DNA of 64,000 bases from Actinopolymorpha rutila (GTDB taxonomy: Bacteria; Actinomycetota; Actinomycetes; Propionibacteriales; Actinopolymorphaceae), in NCBI RefSeq assembly GCF_013407855.1, contig NZ_JACBZH010000001.1, positions 868,001 to 932,000 of the forward strand, in the 5' to 3' direction. Both the position numbers and the translations under genes were made by a program. Under the pieces are notes generated by a model. The model did no database searches and was not told the DNA's origin. It saw nothing but the letters and a program-made list of their open reading frames with translations. Positions 1 through 7,171 of the stretch are shown one piece after another (position 1 is the stretch's first letter; each line of letters starts with the position of its first letter).

Positions 1-937
1 AGGTGCAGGGTCTGGGCCGGATGATGGTTGCGGTGTCGTCGATGGTTCCGGCACCGGTGCCCTTCAGCAGGGTCTCGAAGGGGATGGTGACGGCGACCTG
101 GGGCGGTCTGCCACCGCGGACGGGTGCGGTCGCGGCGGCGGCGAGCAGGCCGAGGGCTTCGGCGAACGCGTCGCCTCGGCGTTGGTCGATGGGCCGCCTG
201 TCCGGCTCGGCTCCTTTGACGGGTTCGGCGAGGGGTTCGATGATTTTGCGGAGCAGTTCCATCTCCCACGCGGGCAGGGTGATGTGCACCGACTCCGATT
301 GCGGAATCCCGTTGGGGACGTAGCGCAGGGACCGTTTCTGCTCGGCCTTGCGGTCCTTGCGTTCCAGCTCCTCCCGCATGAGCCGGTCGTACTCTTCCGG
401 CGCGATCCGTTCCAGCAGTTTCTCGCCCAGCACCCGTAGCTCGTCGGGGTTGGCGAACCGGGCCGCCTCGATCAGGAACTCCTCGGCCTGGTGGCGTTCG
501 TCCAGGCCCACGTACTCGGGGAGTTTCTTGATCGCGTCGGCGATGACCTGCGCCTGCCGCACCGACACCACACCCGCCGCCAGCGCTTCCCCGGTCAACC
601 GGGCCTCCTTGTCGAGGTCACGGGCGAGACCGACGGTCGCGGAGGACTCGTGCTGACTCATCCGCTGCGCGGTGCGCAGGTAGACGGTCGCGTTGGGCGC
701 GCCGGTGAGTTTGCCGATGTCGCAGGCCTCGGCCTGGCGCACCAGCGCCAGTTCGAGTGCTTCGAGGCGGGCCTTCTTCGCCCGCACCTGCGCGATCAGC
801 GAACCGACCTCCTCCGCGCCCAGGAAGCCCTTCGGCGTCACCCACGCCGAGTCGAGAGCCGGGTCCAACAGGTCGAGCGCAGCCTGGACCCGACCGGCGG
901 CACCACCGGCCGGGATATCCCAGCTGCTCGAAGACAT
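1..937 (-). CDS. DUF222 (13E12-type) protein, N-terminal part; 3' end off the window
   Basis: The minus-strand frame is open from ATG 937 to the left edge, giving 312 codons. The N-terminus reads MSSSSWDIPAGG. The helical body has the 13E12/DUF222 look: alternating Arg/Glu-rich helices, an ARFANPDEL stretch, and a C-terminal part rich in RRP and GDAFAEAL. In this family an HNH nuclease domain normally follows; it would lie beyond the window, so nuclease activity cannot be judged here. These genes are multicopy in actinomycete genomes and often associated with repeats or mobility. The gene is separated from its same-strand upstream neighbour by a strong hairpin at 1013-1058. The family call is by pattern recognition. 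Confidence 0.85.
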   Translation of the reverse strand, partial: MSSSSWDIPAGGAAGRVQAALDLLDPALDSAWVTPKGFLGAEEVGSLIAQVRAKKARLEALELALVRQAEACDIGKLTGAPNATVYLRTAQRMSQHESSATVGLARDLDKEARLTGEALAAGVVSVRQAQVIADAIKKLPEYVGLDERHQAEEFLIEAARFANPDELRVLGEKLLERIAPEEYDRLMREELERKDRKAEQKRSLRYVPNGIPQSESVHITLPAWEMELLRKIIEPLAEPVKGAEPDRRPIDQRRGDAFAEALGLLAAAATAPVRGGRPPQVAVTIPFETLLKGTGAGTIDDTATIIRPRPCT

Positions 938-973
938 GATCGAATGCTATCGGCAACCACCGACAAGAACTCG

Positions 974-982
974 TTGTCCACA
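974..982 (+). promoter_or_regulatory. Isolated DnaA-box-like 9-mer
   Basis: The sequence TTGTCCACA matches the DnaA box preferred in high-GC actinobacteria. It lies just upstream of the DUF222 gene, and one-mismatch versions occur in both arms of the neighbouring hairpin (1018-1026 and 1045-1053). There is no cluster large enough for an origin, so chance or a regulatory box is more likely. Confidence 0.25.
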
Positions 983-1012
983 AGGTGAATCGACTACGGG
1001 TGTAATTCAAGG

Positions 1013-1058
1013 CGTCCTGTGGATCAGAGCCCGGGTGGCGACCCTGATCCACAGGACG
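1013..1058 (-). terminator. Hairpin terminator of the TPR gene block
   Basis: A perfect 15-bp inverted repeat (1013-1027 with 1044-1058) encloses a 16-nt loop. It lies 14 nt past the TPR gene stop on the minus strand. There is no clear U-tract, which is common for terminators of GC-rich actinomycetes. It probably ends the block that begins at 6024. Confidence 0.65.
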
Positions 1059-1072
1059 GAACCATCCGGCAG

Positions 1073-1561
1073 TTATGCGTCGGCGGTGAAGGCGTCCGCT
1101 CTGCGCAGCCAGGTCGCGGCCTCGTCACGACGGTTCTGGCGTTCCAGAACTCTGCCCAGCAACAGATGTGCGTACGGCTCGACCGGGTCCTGGTCGATCA
1201 GCGTGCGCAGTTGCTCCTCAGCGCGGTTGAGCTGAGCGGAGTGGTAGTACGCACGGGCGAGCAGGAGCCGAGCAGAGGTATGACGAGGGAACTCCTCGAC
1301 GAGTCCGGCCAGCAGGCGTGCGGTCTCGATGTACCGGCGTTCCTCGAACATCAGGCCGGCGCGTTTCCACCGGTTCGCAGCCGCCTCCTCGGCCTGGTCG
1401 GCCAAGCCGACATGCTGAGCCGTCCGGCCGGCCTGGTCAGCCAGGACGGCCAGGTCAGCCAGGTCGGCCTTGTCGGCCTGGTCGAAGAGGTGGAGCGCCC
1501 CGGCCCAGCGGTCGGCGGTGGCCTCGCCGTCGGGGCGGAAGGTGTTGAACCTGTCGGTCAT
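1073..1561 (-). CDS. Tetratricopeptide-repeat protein
   Basis: The product is 162 aa, starting at ATG 1561 with a good Shine-Dalgarno sequence (GGAGGA, 5 nt spacing). Residues about 65-155 form two to three TPR units (ERRYIETARLLAGL; HTSARLLLARAYYHSAQLNRAEEQL; PYAHLLLGRVLERQ), so a protein-protein scaffold role is likely. There is no signal peptide and no membrane segment. The N-terminal segment around residues 29-50 is built from short Ala-Asp-Leu repeats (DKADLADLAVLAD) encoded by imperfect GGCCAGGTC-type DNA repeats. It starts 54 nt after the FMN reductase and may share its transcript. No specific function can be assigned. Confidence 0.85.
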   Translation of the reverse strand: MTDRFNTFRPDGEATADRWAGALHLFDQADKADLADLAVLADQAGRTAQHVGLADQAEEAAANRWKRAGLMFEERRYIETARLLAGLVEEFPRHTSARLLLARAYYHSAQLNRAEEQLRTLIDQDPVEPYAHLLLGRVLERQNRRDEAATWLRRADAFTADA

Positions 1562-1615
1562 CGCGGTCCTCCGGAGTTCTTACGGGGCGGGTGGCTGACG
1601 GCTGGCTGTGGTGGT

Positions 1616-2308
1616 CTATTCGGGTCTGAGCGCGGCCAGGTACTGCTCGAACGGAACGACGGTCTCCTCCGCGGCACGTAGGTCGTCCGCGGCGTGAACA
1701 GCGCCGTTCGCCCGTCCGTCGTCGACGCTGCGCGCCTCTCCGCGTGCTCGGCCGGCCAGCAGGTCGGCGAGTTCACCCGCGGCGCGGTCGATCCGGGTGG
1801 GCAGTCCCTCGGCCAGGGAGTCGCCGCGCCCGCCCCAGTCCTCGGCGGCCGCGTACACCGCAGTGGGTACGACGACCGCCCGCAGGAACGCGAACAGCGG
1901 CCGGAGGGCGTGCTCCAGTGCGAGCGAGTGCCTCGGCGTCCCGCCGGTCGCCGCGGCGAGCACCGGCGTCCCTGTCAACGCGTCATTGTCGAGGACGTCG
2001 AAGAACGACTTGAACAACCCGCTGTAGGAGGCGGAGAACACCGGGGTGACGGCGATCAGGCCGTCCGCCCAGGACACCGACTCGAGGGCGTCGGTCAGCC
2101 GCCGCGAGGGGAAGCCGGTCACCAGGTTGTTGGCGACGTCGGTGGCCAGGTCGCGGAGTTCGACCACCGTGACCTCGACGTCCCGCCCCCGGTCGGCCAG
2201 TGCCCGCCGGGTCGCGTCGGTCAGCCGGTCGGCCAGCAGCCGGGTGGACGAGGGGACGCTCAGCCCGGCCGAAACGACCGTGAGCCGTAGGGGCGTACGG
2301 GTGTTCAC
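1616..2308 (-). CDS. NADPH-dependent FMN reductase (CE1759-like)
   Basis: The product is 230 aa, starting at GTG 2308 with AGGAG 8 nt upstream. It is a flavodoxin-like fold: an N-terminal LRLTVVSAGLSVPSSTRLLADRL strand-loop, VTPVFSASYSGLFKSFFD (the flavin-site loop of the NADPH_dep_red family), and GTPVLAAATGGTPRHSLAL. Such reductases supply reduced FMN to a partner monooxygenase. The partner is almost certainly the LLM protein encoded 4 nt upstream on the same strand; the two form a recurring actinobacterial pair (Corynebacterium CE1759/CE1758 family). The C-terminal 40 residues are variable and poorly conserved. The physiological substrate is unknown. Confidence 0.88.
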   Translation of the reverse strand: MNTRTPLRLTVVSAGLSVPSSTRLLADRLTDATRRALADRGRDVEVTVVELRDLATDVANNLVTGFPSRRLTDALESVSWADGLIAVTPVFSASYSGLFKSFFDVLDNDALTGTPVLAAATGGTPRHSLALEHALRPLFAFLRAVVVPTAVYAAAEDWGGRGDSLAEGLPTRIDRAAGELADLLAGRARGEARSVDDGRANGAVHAADDLRAAEETVVPFEQYLAALRPE

Positions 2309-2312
2309 GGGA

Positions 2313-3473
2313 TCAGCTCCTCACGATCTGAGTGTTCTCGACGGACTCGGCGCTCTCGATGGACTCGATGGACACGGTGGACTCGTCGGGCTCACCACTC
2401 TCGGCGCGGCGAGCCAGCAGGGACGCGTGCGTGGGAGCCTCCGGTACGCCGCCCGGGCAGCCCTTGGCGAACTCCTCCCGCAGTACCGGCACGACCTGTT
2501 CGCCGAGCAGGTCGAGCTGTTCCAGCACGGTCTTCAGCGGAAGCCCGGCGTGGTCCATCAGGAACAGTTGCCGCTGGTAGTCGCCGAACGTCTCGCCGAA
2601 GGTCAGCGTCTTCTCGATGACCTGCTGCGGGCTGCCGACGGTCAGCGGCGTCTCCCGGGTGAACTCCTCCAGCGACGGCCCGTGCCCATAGACGGGTGCG
2701 TTGTCGAAGTACGGCCGGAACTCACGGACCGCGTCCTGGGAGTTGGCCCGCATGAACACCTGCCCACCGAGGCCGACAATCGCCTGCTCCGGCGCGCCGT
2801 GGCCGTAGTGGGCGTAGCGCGTGCGGTACAGGTTGATGAGCCGGCGGAAGTGGCCCTTCGGCCAGAAGATGTTGTTGGCGAAGAAGCCGTCACCGTAGTA
2901 GGCGGCCTGCTCGGCGATCTCCGGGCTGCGGATCGACCCGTGCCAGACGAACGGCGGCACGTCGTCCAGCGGCCGCGGCGTGGAGGTGAAGCCCTGCAGC
3001 GGCGTACGGAACCGCCCCTCCCAGTCCACGGCGTCCTCCCGCCACAGCCGGTGCAGCAACGCGTAGTTCTCCACCGCCAGCGGGATGCCCTGCCGGATGT
3101 CCTGCCCGAACCACGGGTAGACCGGGCCGGTGTTGCCGCGGCCGAGCATGAGGTCGACCCGCCCGTCCGCCAGGTGCTGCAGCATCGCGAAGTCCTCGGC
3201 GATCTTCACCGGGTCGTTCGTGGTGATCAGCGTGGTCGACGTGGACAGGATCAGCTTCTGGGTCCGCGCGGCGATCCAGCCCAGCATCGTGGTGGGTGAG
3301 GACGGCACGAACGGCGGGTTGTGGTGCTCCCCGGTGGCGAAGACGTCGAGTCCGACCTCCTCGGCCTTGAGCGCGATCGCGGTCATCGCCTTGATCCGCT
3401 CGTGCTCGGTGGGGGCCCGGCCGGTGGTGGGGTCCACGGTCACGTCGCCGACGGTGAAGATGCCGAACTGCAC
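2313..3473 (-). CDS. LLM-class flavin-dependent monooxygenase (CE1758-like)
   Basis: The product is 386 aa in a bacterial-luciferase-like TIM barrel. The N-terminus MQFGIFTVGDVTVDPTTG and the segments FATGEHHNPPFVPSSPTT, LILSTSTTLITTNDPVKIAEDFAMLQHLADGRVDLMLGRGN and FVWHGSIRSPEIAEQAA are typical. I place the start at GTG 3473 because AGGGAGG sits 8 nt upstream; an ATG 33 nt further out lacks such a signal. The tail is low-complexity (repeated ESxESxESVE). The gene ends 4 nt before the FMN reductase, so the two are probably co-translated as a two-component monooxygenase. The substrate cannot be read from sequence. Confidence 0.88.
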   Translation of the reverse strand: MQFGIFTVGDVTVDPTTGRAPTEHERIKAMTAIALKAEEVGLDVFATGEHHNPPFVPSSPTTMLGWIAARTQKLILSTSTTLITTNDPVKIAEDFAMLQHLADGRVDLMLGRGNTGPVYPWFGQDIRQGIPLAVENYALLHRLWREDAVDWEGRFRTPLQGFTSTPRPLDDVPPFVWHGSIRSPEIAEQAAYYGDGFFANNIFWPKGHFRRLINLYRTRYAHYGHGAPEQAIVGLGGQVFMRANSQDAVREFRPYFDNAPVYGHGPSLEEFTRETPLTVGSPQQVIEKTLTFGETFGDYQRQLFLMDHAGLPLKTVLEQLDLLGEQVVPVLREEFAKGCPGGVPEAPTHASLLARRAESGEPDESTVSIESIESAESVENTQIVRS

Positions 3474-3578
3474 GGCTGCCGCCTCCCTAGATCGTTCAAC
3501 TTTCAACTGATCTGCTTCAGCGTCTGGTGCCGTGGGTCTATTCCCGGTCCGCCGGTGCCCCGGCCAGGTAGGGGTTTG

Positions 3579-4706
3579 TCAGGATTCGTACGTCACGTCG
3601 GCCTCCGTGAGTCCGCGGACACCGGCCATCCGCTCGGCCTCCTTCGCGAGCAGTGACCGCTCGGCCCTGCCGATCCGGCCGAATCCCCGCACCGTCACCG
3701 CCAGCCGTTTACGGCCTGCCGACTTCGCCCGCCACACCCCGGCGACGTCGCCACGGACCAGGACGGCACCGGGGTTGCCGAGGATCTTCCAGACCTCCTT
3801 CTGCCGCGCAGGGTCGGGGACCAGCAGGTCGCGGTCGCGCGACTGCAGGAACGGATCCAGCGGCGGCAGCAGCCGCACGTAATCCGGCGCGGACGCCCCA
3901 CGCAACGCGGTCAGGTCCTCCTCCGGCAGCCAGCACTTCCGGCCGTCGGCGCGAACCTCGACCAGTCCGTCCGGCCAGCTGTGCCGAAGCTCCGCCTGCG
4001 AGGTGCCGAAGTAGCTCGCCGCGTCGCCGGCCGTCGCGGGGCCGTGCAACCGGAGGTACGCACGGACGACGTCGACGGTGCCGGCCGGCTTGTTGGGCAC
4101 CGCGGGCCTATTCTCCAGCGGAGCCAGCACCGGCGGGGAGGTGTCGAACTCCTGTCGTACGCCCGCGGGCAGGCCGACCTGCTGCAACAGACCGCCGTAG
4201 ACGTGGCGGGCCTTGCAGCTCCGGCAGTCGTAGGCGTACGCGTCCGGCAGCTTCCGGGTGACCGCGGCACTCACCTCACCCTTCGGCATCGGCCTGGTCA
4301 CCACCGAGCGCAGCGCCTTGGCCGCGGTGGCGAACGCCTCCAGGGCACCGATCCCCGCCTCCTTGAGCGGTTTGCGTTCGGCGGCCAGCCGGGAGTGCGC
4401 GTCGGCCTCGCCGCGGGGCCACAGTGCCCGGGCCAGGTGGGTGAGGTCGGCGCGCCGGTGCAGGTGAGGCGCTCCCCGCACCGACCACAGCACCGCGAAC
4501 GCGCCCTCGTCGGCGAACGGATCGGCGTCCCCCTCCGGTAGCCGGGGCAGCCGGGCGCTGAGTGCCAGCCGGGCGGTGTGCGCGGCGCTGTGCTGCACGC
4601 CGAGGTCGAGGACGCCCAACTCGACCGGGTCGTCGGTGGACCGGTCCAGGCCCTGCGCGGCGGCGCGGTAGGCCAGCACCTGCTCCCGCCCGACTTCGAC
4701 CACCAT
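3579..4706 (-). CDS. Winged-helix DNA glycosylase-like protein (AlkZ/YcaQ superfamily)
   Basis: The product is 375 aa, starting at ATG 4706 with AAGGAG upstream. The layout matches HTH_42/AlkZ-like proteins: tandem winged helices in the N-terminal half, VRGAPHLHRRADLTHLARALWP, and a central GPATAGDAASYFG winged-helix segment. It continues with RLLPPLDPFLQSRDRDLLVPD and ends VRGDVAGVWRAKSAG with a C-terminal beta domain. Characterised relatives (AlkZ, AlkX/YcaQ) excise bulky or crosslinked bases. The QxQ or QxD catalytic motif of characterised members is not obvious here, so enzymatic activity is inferred. A DCRSCKARHVYGG stretch adds a possible small metal site. It lies between the isomerase-like gene (39 nt upstream) and the LLM gene. 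Confidence 0.8.
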   Translation of the reverse strand: MVVEVGREQVLAYRAAAQGLDRSTDDPVELGVLDLGVQHSAAHTARLALSARLPRLPEGDADPFADEGAFAVLWSVRGAPHLHRRADLTHLARALWPRGEADAHSRLAAERKPLKEAGIGALEAFATAAKALRSVVTRPMPKGEVSAAVTRKLPDAYAYDCRSCKARHVYGGLLQQVGLPAGVRQEFDTSPPVLAPLENRPAVPNKPAGTVDVVRAYLRLHGPATAGDAASYFGTSQAELRHSWPDGLVEVRADGRKCWLPEEDLTALRGASAPDYVRLLPPLDPFLQSRDRDLLVPDPARQKEVWKILGNPGAVLVRGDVAGVWRAKSAGRKRLAVTVRGFGRIGRAERSLLAKEAERMAGVRGLTEADVTYES

Positions 4707-4745
4707 GTGGCTCCTTTCGTGTTCCTGGGCGTCCCCGTAACCTGG

Positions 4746-5474
4746 CTACTCGCCCCGCAACGGAGCGTCGCGGTAGCTCCCGAACAGTGGCAGCGAGTCC
4801 AGCACCGGCTCGGGGTCACCCTCCCAGTCCAGGGCGCGCACCTGGTCGCGGGTGCGCCGGCCGCCGATCGTGCGGAACAGGTCGTACGCCGACGCCCGCA
4901 GCGTGGCGACCGGCTCGCCCTCGCCGATGATCCGCGGCTCGTCGTCGTCGATCACCAGCCGCACGGCCGGCCCGCCGGACTCCCGCAGCCGCTGGCCGAT
5001 CTGGTCCAGCGGCCTGTCCAGCCCGACCCTCACACCCCGGTCGTCGCGTGCACCTGGCCGCCCCAGCGCGGTGCGCAGGTCCTGTTCGTGGGAGACGACC
5101 TCGGACACGAGAACGCCGCCCATCGGCGAGGCCAGGATCTGCTCGGCGCCGGCCCGGTGGCGTTCCCACTCCACGAGGGACTCGGCCACGGCCTGCCCCT
5201 GGCGTTCGCGCACGGTCCGCTCCCCGAAGTCGTCCCCGCCGGCCACGTCGAACCGCTGGGCCAGGAAGTCGGCCAGCGCTCCTGCCAGGTGTGCGGCCAG
5301 CGCCTCGACGGTCCAGCCCGGGCAGGCGTCGACGGGTGTGCTCGGGTCGGCGTCGCGCAACAGGGCGGCGGTCCGCGCCATGCTGGCGTCGTACAACCGG
5401 GTGGCGGACTGGTCGGCGGACTCTGCGGCGGCCTGGGACTGCGCGGCCGACTCGGGCCGGACGGTGTCACTCAT
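4746..5474 (-). CDS. Maleylpyruvate isomerase family (mycothiol-dependent) protein
   Basis: The product is 242 aa, starting at ATG 5474 with GAAGGAG 7 nt upstream. The DinB-like four-helix MDMPI fold is recognisable: LRDADPSTPVDACPGWTVEALAAHLAG early, and GVLVSEVVSHEQDLRTALGRP with the metal-ligand His (SHEQDL). The C-terminal domain has PAVRLVIDDD and ASAYDLFRTIGGRRTRDQVRALDWEGD. Family members isomerise maleylpyruvate or transfer or remove mycothiol; the substrate here is unknown. The mycothiol link supports an actinomycete host. It is encoded 43 nt after the DUF3224 gene and 39 nt before the AlkZ-like gene. Confidence 0.85.
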   Translation of the reverse strand: MSDTVRPESAAQSQAAAESADQSATRLYDASMARTAALLRDADPSTPVDACPGWTVEALAAHLAGALADFLAQRFDVAGGDDFGERTVRERQGQAVAESLVEWERHRAGAEQILASPMGGVLVSEVVSHEQDLRTALGRPGARDDRGVRVGLDRPLDQIGQRLRESGGPAVRLVIDDDEPRIIGEGEPVATLRASAYDLFRTIGGRRTRDQVRALDWEGDPEPVLDSLPLFGSYRDAPLRGE

Positions 5475-5517
5475 CGCGGGGCTCCTTCGCTCCGTTCGGG
5501 TTGCTCAGTTGGGTTGC

Positions 5518-6024
5518 TCAGTTGGGGAGTTGCTGCTCGTCGAAGGCGTGGTCGAATGTGTACTCCACAGCACCGACACCCTGCTGGGCGACGAAGCTGC
5601 CCCGGCCGCGCAGACCGGTGAGCTCGCCGGTGGCCGACCCGGGTACGACGGTCCAGTCCGCGCGTACCGTCGTGTCGGCGAAGCCGCCGTCGTGGGCCAG
5701 GACGAAGCTGCCCGTACGTCCGCCGACGGTGCCGGTCACCTTCTCGTAGCCGTGGTAGCGACCGGCGCCCCACTGGCCCTCGCCCGGCCCGTAGAACATC
5801 ACGTGGTGGGCCCTGCCGGTGCCGTCGATCACGCCGGTGAACGTGTTGGTGGTGTACGCGTGCGCCACCCGAGGAAGCTCCTCGCCCGGCTCCGGCTGGG
5901 TCTCCTCCCAGGCCGTGTACGCGAACGTGCCGTCCGGCTCCGTGCTCGCCCGCCGGTCCTCGGCCGAGTTCGCGGATGTGGTGGTGGGTGCGCTCGGGGT
6001 GCTGGGTGTCGAGGCGTTCGACAT
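5518..6024 (-). CDS. DUF3224 protein
   Basis: The product is 168 aa. The start is ATG 6024 (MSNASTPSTP), chosen for AGGGAG 11 nt upstream; the frame stays open further but without a ribosome site. After a low-complexity Ser/Thr linker, residues about 40-168 form an eight-strand-barrel-like domain: FAYTAWEE, HAYTTNTFTGVIDGTGRAHHVMFYGPGEGQWGAGRYHGYEKVTG, GSFVLAHDGGFADTTVRADWTVVPGSATGELTGLRGRGSF. DUF3224 members are of unknown function and resemble allene-oxide-cyclase-type barrels. The gene is divergent from a WYL regulator, and the inverted repeat at 6104-6121 lies between them. Confidence 0.85.
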   Translation of the reverse strand: MSNASTPSTPSAPTTTSANSAEDRRASTEPDGTFAYTAWEETQPEPGEELPRVAHAYTTNTFTGVIDGTGRAHHVMFYGPGEGQWGAGRYHGYEKVTGTVGGRTGSFVLAHDGGFADTTVRADWTVVPGSATGELTGLRGRGSFVAQQGVGAVEYTFDHAFDEQQLPN

Positions 6025-6103
6025 GGGCGGGTTCTCCCTGGTTCGTCGCGGATGCTCATGCCCACGGCCGGGCACGCGGCTAACCATCGCCGGGATACCT
6101 GCC

Positions 6104-6121
6104 ACGTACTGTCAGGTACGT
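6104..6121. promoter_or_regulatory. Inverted repeat, candidate operator of the WYL regulator
   Basis: ACGTAC-N6-GTACGT is a perfect 6-bp inverted repeat with TGTCAG as spacer. It lies in the 138-bp gap between the divergent DUF3224 and WYL genes, 42 bp before the WYL start. Autoregulators of this type usually bind such a site in the shared promoter; binding here is inference. Confidence 0.5.
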
Positions 6122-6162
6122 ACGAGAAGATTCCAACGAGAGGCCCGAGGAAGGGAGCGGAC

Positions 6163-7161
6163 GTGCGCGCCAGCCGGCTGCTGTCCCTGCTGCTCCTGCT
6201 CCAGACCCGCGGCCGGATGACCGCACCCGAGCTGGCCCAGGAGCTGGAGGTGTCGGTCCGCACGGTCTACCGCGACGTCGAGTCGCTGTCGGCGGCCGGC
6301 GTCCCGGTCTACGCCGACCGCGGCCCGGCCGGTGGCTACCAGCTGCTCGGTGGATTCCGGACGAAGCTCACCGGGCTGACCGGCGACGAGGCGGAGTCGC
6401 TGTTCGCCGGCATCCCGGACGACGCGGCGGCCGAGCTCGGCCTCGGCTCGGTGCTCGCGGCCGCACAGGTGAAGCTGCTGGCCGCGCTGCCGCCGGAGCT
6501 GCGCTCGCGCGCCGGCCGGATCCGGGAGCGGTTCCACCTGGACGCGCCGAACTGGTTCCGCGAGGTGGAGCGGCCAGAGCACCTGGCCGCGCTGGCCGAG
6601 GCGGTGTGGAACCAGCAGCTGGTGGAGGTGCGCTACGAGCCGTGGGGCCGGGACGAGGTGACCCGCGTGCTGGAGCCGTACGGCCTGGTCTTCAAGACCG
6701 GGGTCTGGTACGTCGCGGCCCGTGCCGACGGCAACTTCCGCAGCTACCGCGTCGGCCGGATCCGCGCGCTCACCCTGCGGCCGGACCGCTTCGAACGCGT
6801 AGCCGACTTCGACCTCGCGGCCTACTGGGCGTCCTGGGCCGAGGACTACCGCGCTCGGCTGTTCCATTCCGAGGCGGTCGTGCGGCTGTCACCGCTGGCC
6901 CGCGACCTGGTGCCCTACTACCTCGGCCCGCACGCGGCCCGGGCGCTGCGCGAGACCGCCGGGCCGCCGGACGAGCACGGGTGGGTGCGGGCGACGCTGC
7001 CGATCGAGACGCCCACCCACGCGCGGATGGAGTTCTTCCGGTTCGGCCCGGACCTCGAGGTGCTGGAGCCGGTGGAGCTGCGTGAGCTGATGGTGCGCAG
7101 CGCCGCCGAGGTCACCCGGCTCTACGCCGACGGCCCGGCCGCGGAGGCCACGGCCGAATAG
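6163..7161 (+). CDS. YafY-type transcriptional regulator (HTH_11 + WYL)
   Basis: The product is 332 aa, starting at GTG 6163 with GGGAG 6 nt upstream. The N-terminal HTH_11 reads RLLSLLLLLQTRGRMTAPELAQELEVSVRTVYRDVESLSAAGVPVYADRGPAGGYQL, the standard YafY signature. The WYL domain occupies about residues 140-220 (LVEVRYEPW, RVLEPYGLVFKTGVWYVAARADGNFRSYRVGRI). A WCX-like C-terminus is seen (ATLPIETPTHARMEFFRFGPDLEVLEPVELRE). WYL domains sense small ligands or nucleic acid. The divergent DUF3224 gene, and probably the whole minus-strand block 6024-1073, is the likely target. It converges with the aminotransferase. Confidence 0.92.
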   Translation: MRASRLLSLLLLLQTRGRMTAPELAQELEVSVRTVYRDVESLSAAGVPVYADRGPAGGYQLLGGFRTKLTGLTGDEAESLFAGIPDDAAAELGLGSVLAAAQVKLLAALPPELRSRAGRIRERFHLDAPNWFREVERPEHLAALAEAVWNQQLVEVRYEPWGRDEVTRVLEPYGLVFKTGVWYVAARADGNFRSYRVGRIRALTLRPDRFERVADFDLAAYWASWAEDYRARLFHSEAVVRLSPLARDLVPYYLGPHAARALRETAGPPDEHGWVRATLPIETPTHARMEFFRFGPDLEVLEPVELRELMVRSAAEVTRLYADGPAAEATAE

Positions 7162-7171
7162 GCCACGCCTG

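Noticed and set aside
974..1058. Replication origin
   Set aside because: Only one exact DnaA box and two near matches, with no dnaA, dnaN, AT-rich unwinding element or box cluster.
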